From Clostridium sp. AWRP (GTDB lineage Bacteria; Bacillota; Clostridia; Clostridiales; Clostridiaceae), in NCBI RefSeq assembly GCF_004006395.2, contig NZ_CP029758.2, positions 3,534,001-3,598,000 of the forward strand: 64,000 nucleotides of DNA. Reading direction: 5' to 3'. How positions within the stretch are numbered: position 1 is the first letter of the stretch; each line of letters begins with the position of its first letter. A program made the position numbers and the translations under genes. Positions 34,797-43,230 of this stretch are shown here, piece by piece. A model generated the notes under the pieces. That model was given only the letters and a program-made list of their open reading frames with translations. It ran no database searches and was not told the DNA's origin.

Positions 34797-35861
34797 TTAA
34801 TAAACCACTTTATTCTTTCCAGAATTTTTTGCTCTGTACAAGTTCATATCAGCCCTTCTTATTGCACCTTCAACATCTTTATTCTTATTTGTACATACTG
34901 CTATACCCATTGAAACCGTTACATAAGACGAAGCTTCATTATACTCTACAGCTTTCATTTTTATAAGATTTCCTATATTTATCATTCTCTCATATACAGA
35001 CATGGAATCTGTAACATTATACATATATATTATAATCTCTTCTCCCCCATATCTAGCTACCATGTCTTCCTCCCTTATACTATCTTTTATTATATCACTT
35101 ACTTTTCTCAAAACCCTATCTCCATATTGATGTCCAAATCTATCATTAAAACTTTTAAAATCGTCAATGTCAATCATTACAATAGCAAAGCCTTTACCGC
35201 AGTTTTTTACTTTTTCTTTTATCACCGAGAAAAAATAATTTCTGTTAAATAACCCTGTTAAAAAATCCTTTTGAGAATTTTGTTTTATTTTATTATAAAG
35301 TTTATTATTCTCTATACATATGGCTATTTGATTAGTAAGTGCAGTTAATAACTTCACATGTTCGTTATTTAAATAGTTATATATATGGTGTTCAACCACA
35401 ATAACCCCTAAAAGATTATCTTTTAAATATATAGGCATGAGTATGGAAGAGTGAATTTGAATATTATCATATATATATATATTATCAATACAATTTACTA
35501 TACTAGTATTTAGACTACTTATATTTCCTTTGTTGTAATCGATAATACTAAAATGATGCTTTGTACTAGGCAAATTTGTAGATTTTAATTGAAGTTTTCT
35601 ATTCTCTAAAAGATATACGCTTGAATAAGTTACCCCTAGAATTCCTATCATTATATCATTTATTATAGAAACTATTTCTCCTCTACCTATTCTCTTGTTT
35701 ATATACTGACTTATCTGAACTATCAGAGACAACATATCCAGCTTCTTATCTAACTCTATAATCTTCATGCTTTGTTTTTGTATAATTCCTTCAGCCATCT
35801 TTTGATAACCTTCATACTCACTTTTAAGTTGATTATATTCATCTGATAATGGCGTCAACAT
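34797..35861 (-). CDS. GAF-GGDEF diguanylate cyclase
   Basis: A 354-residue cytoplasmic protein: a coiled N-terminal helix (about 1-45), a GAF domain (about 50-185), and a GGDEF domain with KDFLTGLFNRNYF, the active site YGGEEIIIY and an inhibitory RxxD site (REED) five residues before GGEE. It should make c-di-GMP from GTP, with the GAF domain sensing a small ligand or redox signal. No clear operon partners. Confidence 0.9.
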   Translation of the reverse strand: MLTPLSDEYNQLKSEYEGYQKMAEGIIQKQSMKIIELDKKLDMLSLIVQISQYINKRIGRGEIVSIINDIMIGILGVTYSSVYLLENRKLQLKSTNLPSTKHHFSIIDYNKGNISSLNTSIVNCIDNIYIYDNIQIHSSILMPIYLKDNLLGVIVVEHHIYNYLNNEHVKLLTALTNQIAICIENNKLYNKIKQNSQKDFLTGLFNRNYFFSVIKEKVKNCGKGFAIVMIDIDDFKSFNDRFGHQYGDRVLRKVSDIIKDSIREEDMVARYGGEEIIIYMYNVTDSMSVYERMINIGNLIKMKAVEYNEASSYVTVSMGIAVCTNKNKDVEGAIRRADMNLYRAKNSGKNKVVY

Positions 35862-36247
35862 AAAACTCTCCCCTATTAAAAATACATATCTAATCTAAAA
35901 ATACTTTCTATAATTGTGTCTATAAAAGTATATATTCACAAGAAAACTTTTTCTCATGAATATATACAACAACTCCTCATACTATACTATTATAAATTTA
36001 TATAAACTGCTCATACTATTTTATTAGTTTCTCTATAAAAAATAATTTAACACTAATTTTCAACTACCTTCTAATTTTATATTATACTACTGTTTATAAA
36101 TACATCCTAGCATTTTCATACATTATATATCGAATATTTATACTCTTAATTTTCAATATTCGACTTACTATTGTACTTATATTCATGTATATTTTTTGTT
36201 GTTATATGTAAAATATTTTTTATAAAGAAGGGAGATTTTACATTTAA
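35862..36247. other. 386-base gap with one 40-base palindrome
   Basis: No gene is visible. At 35928-35967 lies a dyad with outer arms GTATATATTCA / TGAATATATAC and inner arms AGAAAA / TTTTCT, about 70 bases upstream of the GGDEF start. It may be an operator or terminator-like hairpin. The remaining sequence is AT-rich and featureless. Confidence 0.5.
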
Positions 36248-37738
36248 TTATAATAAAAATTTTCTAATCTCATCTTTCATCTGTTGTTTTTCGCATACAG
36301 TGCTGTGAATAACCTTACTTTTCATTAGCTTCTCTATAGGTTTAGGTATTTCGAGAGAAGCAGTTTTACTCATTATTTCTATAAGTTCAAAGTCTTTTTG
36401 ATTCTTATATTTATCGTCTAAAGCACTCATTACGGATTTTGTAAATTTAAAAGGACTTGCAGTAGAAACAATAATGGTTTTTGTGTCATCTCCTGTATCA
36501 TGCAAATACTTTCTATACACGGAATAAGCCACTGAAGTATGTGTGTCCATTAAGTAATGGTAACTTTTGAAAACATCACTTATAGAATTAAGTGTTTCTC
36601 CTTCACTTGCAAATCCACCATAGAACGGTTTTAATTCTTCTTTCATATTTTCACTTACACTATACTTTCTATTTTTATTTAAATCTTTCATTAACCCCTG
36701 TACAACTAAAGAATCCTTTCCACTTATATCATATATGAATCTTTCAAGATTACTGGATATGAGTATATCCATAGAAGGAGATATCGTTACTATAAACTCT
36801 CTCTCAGCATCATAAACTCCACTTTTTAAAAAGTCATATAATACTTTATTATCATTTGAAGCACATAAAAGTCTATTTATAGGCAAACCCATTTTTTTTG
36901 CATAATAGGCTGCAAGTATATTCCCAAAATTACCTGTAGGAACTACAAAATTTATCTTTTCTCCTAACTTTATTTGTCCCTTCCTTAAAAGTTCCATATA
37001 TCCATGAAAATAATATACTACTTGAGGTATAAGTCTTCCTATATTTATGGAATTGGCAGAAGAAAACATATAAGACTTTTCATCTAATTCTTTTTTTAAT
37101 TCTTCATCATTAAAAATTTTCTTAACTTCAGTCTGGGCATCATCAAAATTTCCCTTTATCCCTATAACTTTAGTATTTTTGCCTGCCTGGGTAACCATCT
37201 GTTTTTTTTGTATATCGCTTACCCCTTTTTCAGGGAAAAATACTACTATTCTTGTATTCTCTACATCTGCAAAGCCTTCTAGTGCTGCCTTTCCTGTATC
37301 TCCAGAAGTTGCTGTAAGTATAACTATCTTTTTATGTAAATTTTGTTTTTTCGCAGCAGTCTGCATTAAATGTGGTAGAAGACACAATGCCATGTCTTTA
37401 AAAGCTAAAGTTGGTCCATGAAACAACTCTAAATAAAATACGCCCCCAACTTTCTTTACAGGTACTATCTCATCTGACTCAAATTTATTGTCATAAGCTA
37501 GGTCTATGCACTTCTTCAACTCATCTTCAGTAAAATCAGTGAAAAATTTTCCAATTATGCATAAAGCTAGTTCCTTATAAGTCATATTTTTAAATTTTTG
37601 TAATTCTTCTTCATTTACAGAAGGTATACTGTCTGGAACAAACAATCCACCATCTTCTGATATTCCTTTTAGTATAGCTTGAGATGCAGTATAGTTTCCA
37701 TTTAATCCCCTAGTGCTGTTATAATGAATTTCTTTCAA
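36248..37738 (-). CDS. thrC: Threonine synthase
   Basis: A 496-residue PLP enzyme converting O-phosphohomoserine to threonine. It begins YNSTRGLNGNYTASQAILKG as in the long (yeast/E. coli-like) type. The PLP lysine lies in FHGPTLAFKDMALCLLPH and the phosphate loop in TATSGDTGKAALEGF. TTG start with AAGGGAGAG upstream. No T-box or adjacent homoserine genes are seen; aspartate kinase is 26 kb away. Confidence 0.94.
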   Translation of the reverse strand: MKEIHYNSTRGLNGNYTASQAILKGISEDGGLFVPDSIPSVNEEELQKFKNMTYKELALCIIGKFFTDFTEDELKKCIDLAYDNKFESDEIVPVKKVGGVFYLELFHGPTLAFKDMALCLLPHLMQTAAKKQNLHKKIVILTATSGDTGKAALEGFADVENTRIVVFFPEKGVSDIQKKQMVTQAGKNTKVIGIKGNFDDAQTEVKKIFNDEELKKELDEKSYMFSSANSINIGRLIPQVVYYFHGYMELLRKGQIKLGEKINFVVPTGNFGNILAAYYAKKMGLPINRLLCASNDNKVLYDFLKSGVYDAEREFIVTISPSMDILISSNLERFIYDISGKDSLVVQGLMKDLNKNRKYSVSENMKEELKPFYGGFASEGETLNSISDVFKSYHYLMDTHTSVAYSVYRKYLHDTGDDTKTIIVSTASPFKFTKSVMSALDDKYKNQKDFELIEIMSKTASLEIPKPIEKLMKSKVIHSTVCEKQQMKDEIRKFLL

Positions 37739-37951
37739 GTGTATCTCTCCCTTTTCTATAATTTTTACTAAAATAGTTATACCTATATAATAACATACGA
37801 AATATAACTTGAAAATTACAGTTATATTAATTTACAAACCTATAACGATTTCAAAACAAAAAATCTATAGATATAGAGTTTTTAGCATAAGCGTAAAGTT
37901 AAACCAAAATTTATCACTAACTAGTTATTTTTACATTTATAAAATAAATAG

Positions 37952-37997
37952 AAAAGTCACTCCTAAAATTAGAGAAAAAATAAAAGGAGTGACTTTT
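37952..37997 (-). terminator. Terminator of thiC
   Basis: Perfect 13-base stem AAAAGTCACTCCT / AGGAGTGACTTTT. On the minus strand it ends TTTTCTATTT. It lies 13 bases after the purF-like fragment and 99 bases after thiC. Confidence 0.75.
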
Positions 37998-38009
37998 GTG
38001 AAAAAATAT

Positions 38010-38096
38010 TCAGTAAACATTTTCATTGAAAAATATGCCAAAAATTCCACAAGCCTCTTTCAGCTTATCTCCTTCAATTCCTTTAAGCTTACACAT
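38010..38096 (-). pseudogene. N-terminal fragment of amidophosphoribosyltransferase (purF)
   Basis: A 28-residue frame whose ATG shares one base with the thiC stop (TAATG). It reads MCKLKGIEGDKLKEACGIFG and ends FFNENVY. DKLKEACGIFGI matches the PurF N-terminus, where Cys of ECGVFGI becomes the glutaminase nucleophile after processing. The frame stops after the first strand and a terminator follows, so no PurF enzyme can be made. It is either a deletion scar or a translated peptide coupled to thiC. Confidence 0.7.
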
Positions 38097-39409
38097 TAAT
38101 CATCATCTCTTAAAACATTTAAATTTTTTCCTTCCATAACCTTATTCATATTTCTAACAGCACACATTTTTCCACACATAGTACATGTATGTTCATCTTC
38201 TGGTTTTGATTCTTCTCTGTATCTTCTTGCCTTTTCTGGATCTATAGATAAATCAAATATTTTTTTCCAATTAAGCTCTCTTCTAGCTTTACTCATAGCA
38301 TTGTCCCAATCTCTTGCCCCTTTTATTCCCTTTGCAATATCTCCTGCATGAGCTGCAATTTTAGTAGCTATGATTCCTTCTTTCATATCTTCTAAGTTTG
38401 GAAGTCTTAAATGTTCTGCTGGAGTTACATAACATAGAAAATCTGCTCCTGAAGATGCAGCTATTGCTCCTCCTATAGCTGATGTAATGTGATCATAACC
38501 TGGTGCTATATCTGTAACTAAAGGTCCTAACACATAAAACGGTGCATTATGACACAATTTCTTTTCTATCTGCATATTTGCTTTTATTTCATCTAAACTC
38601 ATATGCCCTGGTCCTTCTATCATAACTTGTACATTTCTCTCCCAAGCTCTTTTGGCAAGCTCTCCTAAAGTCATAAGCTCCTTAATTTGTGAAGCATCTG
38701 TAGAATCCTTTATAGCACCTGGTCTGCAAGCATCTCCTAAACTTATAGTTACATCATATTTTTCACATATATCTAAAACCTTATCAAAATGCTCGTAAAA
38801 AGGATTTTCTTTTTCATTTAATTGCATCCATGCATATATTAAGGATCCCCCTCTGGATACAATGTTCATAAGTCTTTCAGTTCTCCTAAATACTGCTGCA
38901 GTTTCTCTATTTATACCTGCATGAATAGTCATAAAATCCACACCATTCTGCGCATGCTTTTCAATTACACCTAAAAGTTCCTCTTCAGTTATGTCTTTTA
39001 ATTCTTTATCATAAAATCCTATGGCATCATACATAGGCACTGTTCCTATCATAGCAGCTGACATTTCTACTAGTTTAGTTCTAAATTCTTCAGTTTTTCC
39101 AAAGCAGCTTAAATCCATTATAGCTTCTGCTTTCATTTCTAAAGCTATCTTAACCTTTTCTAATTCATCCTCTATGCAATTGCAGTCCTTTGAAATTCCC
39201 AAATTTACATTTATCTTAGTTTTGAGTCCTTGTCCTACACCTTCCGGATCTAATGCATTATGATTTTTATTAGCTGGTATTACAACTTGACCCTGCGCAA
39301 CTAATTCCATTAGTTGTAGTGATTTCATGTTTTCTTTAGCAGCTACTCTCTCCATTTCCTTTGTAATTATACCTTTTTTAGCAGCATCCATTTGTGTTGT
39401 GTAATTCAT
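38096..39409 (-). CDS. thiC: Phosphomethylpyrimidine synthase
   Basis: A 437-residue radical SAM enzyme that turns aminoimidazole ribotide into HMP-phosphate for thiamine. FMTIHAGINRETAA, EGPGHMSLDEIKANMQ and GPLVTDIAPGYDHITSAIGG are typical. The C-terminal cluster cysteines read CTMCGKMC (CX2CX3C), one residue shorter than the CX2CX4C I associate with proteobacterial ThiC. Start ATG at 39409 with AAAGGAG upstream. A TPP riboswitch precedes it. Confidence 0.94.
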   Translation of the reverse strand: MNYTTQMDAAKKGIITKEMERVAAKENMKSLQLMELVAQGQVVIPANKNHNALDPEGVGQGLKTKINVNLGISKDCNCIEDELEKVKIALEMKAEAIMDLSCFGKTEEFRTKLVEMSAAMIGTVPMYDAIGFYDKELKDITEEELLGVIEKHAQNGVDFMTIHAGINRETAAVFRRTERLMNIVSRGGSLIYAWMQLNEKENPFYEHFDKVLDICEKYDVTISLGDACRPGAIKDSTDASQIKELMTLGELAKRAWERNVQVMIEGPGHMSLDEIKANMQIEKKLCHNAPFYVLGPLVTDIAPGYDHITSAIGGAIAASSGADFLCYVTPAEHLRLPNLEDMKEGIIATKIAAHAGDIAKGIKGARDWDNAMSKARRELNWKKIFDLSIDPEKARRYREESKPEDEHTCTMCGKMCAVRNMNKVMEGKNLNVLRDDD

Positions 39410-39499
39410 TTTAAACATCTCCTTTAACATATTTTTTGAAAATTATGTTAAATAAAAAAGGAGGTGATTCTAAATCTCCCTCATATTCATCTTTATATA

Positions 39500-39528
39500 A
39501 ATAAAAAAATGCAACCTTATAAAGTTGT
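39500..39528 (-). terminator. Riboswitch-linked terminator before thiC
   Basis: On the minus strand a short stem CAACTTTATAAGGTTG is followed by CATTTTTTTA, 17 bases after the TPP aptamer and about 90 bases before thiC. Confidence 0.6.
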
Positions 39529-39544
39529 ATTTTAAAACTATATA

Positions 39545-39632
39545 AAGCTCTTCCCTACGCTGGAATTATCCAGATCAGGTATGAGGGTCAGAACTAACAG
39601 TTCTATCTCAGCCTATAACATAGACCCCCCTA
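39545..39632 (-). ncRNA. TPP riboswitch of thiC
   Basis: On the minus strand: GGGGGG, GGCTGAGATAG, GACCCTCATACCTGATCTGG and CAGCGTAGGGAAG in canonical order. Same ligand control as the thiDME operon 17 kb away. Confidence 0.95.
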
Positions 39633-39828
39633 GATTATTTAATTTTATATGTAAATTATATAATATATGTTTAATTTTTTCAACTGTACATTTTGATACC
39701 TTCAATAAGTAATTGGAGATTTACACCCAAATCCCCCTTTAACTTCTTATTAATAAAGTTATAATATAATTATGTTGAATTAATTATATTTTATAAATCT
39801 AGGAACCTAAAGAAAGGAGATAATCGTA

Positions 39829-40980
39829 TTGGGAATTTATTTAGACAACGCTGCTACATCTTATCCAAAACCACCTGCAGTTGTAGATGCAATTTCAAAT
39901 TTTATGAAGAACATAGGCGCTACTGCAGGAAGAGGAGCTTACAAATCAGCTATTGAAGCTGATAGACTTGTATTTAACTGCAGAGATAGTATATGTAAGT
40001 TATTTAACGGTAAAGACCCTTCTAACATAATCTTTACTTACAACATAACAGATTCACTTAATCTAATAATAAACGGAGTTTTAAATCAAGGAGATCATGT
40101 TATCACAAGTAGCTTGGAGCATAATTCTGTATGGAGACCTTTAAAAACTCTTGAACGGGACATAGGTATAGAAATATCTACACTTCCCTGTACAAATGAA
40201 GGAATATCAAAAGCCTGTGACATAGAAAAATTAATAAAGAAAAATACTAAGCTAATTGTATTCACTCATGCTTCTAACGTGCTTGGAACTATTCAACCTA
40301 TAAGGGAGATAGGCGCTATAGCTAGAAAACATAAAATTCTATTTTTAGTAGATAGTGCACAGACAGCCGGAGCTTATCCTATTGATGTACAAAAAGACAA
40401 CATAGATATTCTTGCCTTCACAGGTCATAAAAGTCTTTTGGGACCTACTGGCACAGGAGGACTTTTAATAAATTGCGATACTAATTGTATAAGGCCATTA
40501 AAATCTGGAGGAACTGGTGAAGATTCCAAAAATCCATACCAACCTGATTATTATCCTAATAAATTAGAAGCAGGCACCTTAAATGTAGCTGGAATAGTTG
40601 GTTTAGGAGAAGGAATTAAGTACATATATGATCTAGGAGTACAAAAGATAAGAGATACAGAAAATAAAATAATTGAGTATGCCCTCAAGAGATTAGAGGA
40701 AGTTCCAGGAATTCATATATATGGCCCAAAAGATGCGGAAAAAATAGTAGGTGTCATTTCATTTAATATAGAGAATATGTCTGGTGAAGATATTGCTTTT
40801 AAGCTGGATAAGGAATATGACATAATGATAAGAGTTGGATTTCATTGTGCTCCAACAGCCCACAGGATAATGGGGACTTATGAAATTGGTGCTATGAGAA
40901 TAGGTATTGGATATTTTAATGAAAAGCAAGATATAGATGCATTAATAAATGCTTTAAAAAATATAGTTTTCGAAAAATAA
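39829..40980 (+). CDS. Class V aminotransferase, cysteine desulfurase-like
   Basis: A 383-residue PLP enzyme of the SufS/Csd group. It begins YLDNAATSYPKPPAVVDAI; the PLP lysine is in FTGHKSLLGPTGTGG and the active-site Cys in RVGFHCAPTAHR. It probably removes sulfur or selenium from cysteine or selenocysteine. Without an adjacent scaffold (IscU/SufU) gene, its acceptor is unknown. TTG start with AAAGGAGA upstream. Single-gene unit. Confidence 0.88.
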   Translation: MGIYLDNAATSYPKPPAVVDAISNFMKNIGATAGRGAYKSAIEADRLVFNCRDSICKLFNGKDPSNIIFTYNITDSLNLIINGVLNQGDHVITSSLEHNSVWRPLKTLERDIGIEISTLPCTNEGISKACDIEKLIKKNTKLIVFTHASNVLGTIQPIREIGAIARKHKILFLVDSAQTAGAYPIDVQKDNIDILAFTGHKSLLGPTGTGGLLINCDTNCIRPLKSGGTGEDSKNPYQPDYYPNKLEAGTLNVAGIVGLGEGIKYIYDLGVQKIRDTENKIIEYALKRLEEVPGIHIYGPKDAEKIVGVISFNIENMSGEDIAFKLDKEYDIMIRVGFHCAPTAHRIMGTYEIGAMRIGIGYFNEKQDIDALINALKNIVFEK

Positions 40981-40984
40981 AGTA

Positions 40985-41022
40985 AAACCCCTTTTTAACT
41001 TTTATGTGTAAAAAGGGGTTTT
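40985..41022. terminator. Bidirectional terminator between convergent genes
   Basis: Stem AAAACCCCTTTTT / AAAAAGGGGTTTTT. The T-run is strong on the plus strand for the aminotransferase and acceptable on the minus strand for cbiM. Confidence 0.85.
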
Positions 41023-41027
41023 TCCAT

Positions 41028-42026
41028 TTATTTATTTACTTTAACATTTCTATTATCTACATCTGACGCATTTTTTCTTAAAGAAGATATTACTTTAAAT
41101 ACAATCATTATAAGTGCTATTCCTGCCACTGCTGAAATAATGTAACCTACAATATCATTCATTCCTTTTATGGAATAATCCGCTGCAATGGCATTATAGT
41201 GTATTCCATTTTGAAATCCTTTAGGTATGTAACCTACAAGAGATTTAATACCATCTGAATCCCATTCGCCAAATGCATCTCCAGCAGCTAAAAGTCCTAG
41301 TGGACATAAAACTACAAGAACTGCCAAAAGTCCATAAAGTGGTTTTTTACTTCCACCTTTATCTTCATATAATACATCTGGAGACATTTTTTTAACATAA
41401 GCATATACTGCTGCAGTTATAGCTCCTTCAAGTATTCCTACTAAAAGATGGGTTCCTACCATAGCTGGTACAGTTACTTGTAAGGTATAAGGACAATAAA
41501 GTGCCTTTCCAGCTGCATCTGTAAATAATAAAGGCTGTATACCAAATTCAACAGATGCCATAAAAGATGCTGCCACAATTCCCACATATGCTCCTACAAA
41601 AGCTGCAATATATTCTCCTTTAGGACTCTTCAGTTTACCTTTTATAATGCTGTACAAAGTATATCCTACAAAAGGCATTATAAACGCCATATTAAAGGTA
41701 TTAGCTCCAAAGGCAAGTATTCCTCCATCTCCGAAGAAAAGTGCCTGTATAAGTAGTGCTATAGTAACTGCAATAGTCGCCGCATAAGGTCCAAGCAAAA
41801 TTGCTATCAAAGTTCCCCCTACTGCATGAGCTGTTGTTCCTCCCGGTATAGGTACATTAAACATCATTATAAGAAAAGAAAATGCTCCGCAAACACCAAG
41901 CATAGGCATTTTTTTTGGGCTTATTTCACTTTTTACCTTTTTTACGGCCTTTGCCCAAACTGGCAGCATTACCACTGCCATAACAGCACAAGTTGATGGA
42001 CTTAAATAATTATCTGGAATATGCAT
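41028..42026 (-). CDS. cbiM: Cobalt/nickel ECF transporter S component, CbiM with fused PDGLE domain
   Basis: A 332-residue membrane protein. It begins MHIPDNYLSPSTCAVMA; the Met1-His2 N-terminus is the metal ligand in CbiM/NikM. Residues 1-215 are CbiM with 6-7 helices, and residues 220-325 form a CbiN/PDGLE-like extension with a further helix. It imports Co2+ or Ni2+ with CbiQ and CbiO, but neither is adjacent (the next gene is convergent). No cobalamin riboswitch is seen; a sigma-54 type promoter lies upstream. Confidence 0.9.
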   Translation of the reverse strand: MHIPDNYLSPSTCAVMAVVMLPVWAKAVKKVKSEISPKKMPMLGVCGAFSFLIMMFNVPIPGGTTAHAVGGTLIAILLGPYAATIAVTIALLIQALFFGDGGILAFGANTFNMAFIMPFVGYTLYSIIKGKLKSPKGEYIAAFVGAYVGIVAASFMASVEFGIQPLLFTDAAGKALYCPYTLQVTVPAMVGTHLLVGILEGAITAAVYAYVKKMSPDVLYEDKGGSKKPLYGLLAVLVVLCPLGLLAAGDAFGEWDSDGIKSLVGYIPKGFQNGIHYNAIAADYSIKGMNDIVGYIISAVAGIALIMIVFKVISSLRKNASDVDNRNVKVNK

Positions 42027-42085
42027 AATAAAGACCTCCTAGAATTTTAAAAAAATATATAAATTTGTATTCCTCTAATATACAT

Positions 42086-42102
42086 AGCAATATATATGCC
42101 AA
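42086..42102 (-). promoter_or_regulatory. Sigma-54 (-24/-12) promoter of cbiM
   Basis: On the minus strand TTGGCATATATATTGCT has the invariant GG and GC separated by exactly 10 bases, matching the TGGCAC-N5-TTGC consensus closely. It lies 60 bases before the cbiM start. Confidence 0.7.
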
Positions 42103-42218
42103 TTTTCTATATATTTTTAATAATTTTTGCAGAACCTTTTCAATAGACGCCAATAGTAGGACAAGCTTTGATAGTTAATTTAAAAATTTTATGCTAAGAA
42201 ATTTTTCTAAGTCCATTA

Positions 42219-42285
42219 ATCTCAAAACGATACAAAATTTATCTCAAAATGATATTATGTTTTAATTTTATATCAAAATGATATA
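42219..42285. promoter_or_regulatory. Three palindromic boxes upstream of cbiM, candidate enhancer sites
   Basis: Three related sites of form TATCA-TTT-TGATA: at 42271-42285 (perfect), 42241-42255 and 42219-42233. They lie roughly 145-210 bases upstream of the predicted start of the sigma-54 promoter, the usual place for a bacterial enhancer-binding protein. Confidence 0.6.
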
Positions 42286-42306
42286 AATAGAGTTCTTGAC
42301 ACCAGA
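42283..42306 (+). repeat. Dispersed hairpin repeat, copy f (half unit)
   Basis: ATAAATAGAGTTCTTGACAC plus CAGA on the plus strand, touching the lipA stop codon. It is the conserved arm of the family without a full hairpin. Confidence 0.5.
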
Positions 42307-43158
42307 TTAGCCTTCAAGCATTTCATCTGCATGATAGGAGCTTCTCACTAGTGGGGAAGATGATACAAATTTGAAACCCAATTCTAAAGCTATTTCTTTA
42401 TATTTTTTAAATTGATCAGGATGAACATACTCTACAACAGGATGATGTTTTGCAGAAGGTGGCAGGTACTGACCTATTGTAACAATGTCACAATCCACCT
42501 TTCTTAAATCCTTTAATACTTCTATAATATCTTCTTCTTTTTCCCCAAGCCCCAACATAAATCCTGATTTTGTTAAAATTGAGTTATCCATAATCTTAAC
42601 TCTTTTTAAAACTTCCAGTGAACGCTTATAAACTGCCATTGGTCTTACTTCTTTATACAGAGCAGGTGTCGTCTCTACATTGTGATTTATTACATCAGGT
42701 TTTGAATCCACTACCTTTTTAAGTGCAGTTTCATTTCCCTTAAAATCCGGTATTAAAACTTCTACTGTTATATTTTTATTAAGCTTTCTTATTTCCTCTA
42801 CAACACTAGCAAAATGAGAAGCTCCTCCATCTTCTAAATCATCTCTTGTAACAGATGTTATTACTGCATATTTCAGTTTTAGCTTATCCACTGCTTGTGC
42901 CACATTAAAAGGTTCTTTTTCATCAACCTTTTCAGGTTTACCTTTAGTTACATTACAAAAAGTACAATTTCTAGTACAATTTTTTCCCAGTACCATAAAA
43001 GTTGCCCTGCTTTTATTAAAACATTCCATCCTATTAGGACAATTTGCCTCACCACATACAGTATTCAATGAATACCTTTTAAGTATATCCTTTACATCTT
43101 GAGAAACTTGTCCCCCTATTATTTTTATTTTTAACCACTCAGGTTTTCTCTTATACAT
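42307..43158 (-). CDS. lipA: Lipoyl synthase
   Basis: A 283-residue radical SAM enzyme that inserts two sulfurs into octanoyl groups on E2 or GcvH proteins. Both clusters are seen: the auxiliary one in CGEANCPNRMEC (about residues 34-45) and the radical SAM motif CTRNCTFC (about 60-67). The C-terminal RSSYHAD segment is present. ATG with GAGGGA upstream. It lies 72 bases after lplA, in the same direction, making a lipoate unit. Confidence 0.95.
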   Translation of the reverse strand: MYKRKPEWLKIKIIGGQVSQDVKDILKRYSLNTVCGEANCPNRMECFNKSRATFMVLGKNCTRNCTFCNVTKGKPEKVDEKEPFNVAQAVDKLKLKYAVITSVTRDDLEDGGASHFASVVEEIRKLNKNITVEVLIPDFKGNETALKKVVDSKPDVINHNVETTPALYKEVRPMAVYKRSLEVLKRVKIMDNSILTKSGFMLGLGEKEEDIIEVLKDLRKVDCDIVTIGQYLPPSAKHHPVVEYVHPDQFKKYKEIALELGFKFVSSSPLVRSSYHADEMLEG

Positions 43159-43230
43159 AAAATATAATCCCTCGTTTCTTCTTTAAAATATGCTAATTTT
43201 TTAACACATCTCCACAAAATTAGTATACTA

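Noticed and set aside
42027..42218. A cobalamin riboswitch before cbiM
   Set aside because: The conserved GCCACTG box and long multi-stem layout are absent; only the sigma-54 promoter pattern and upstream boxes were found.
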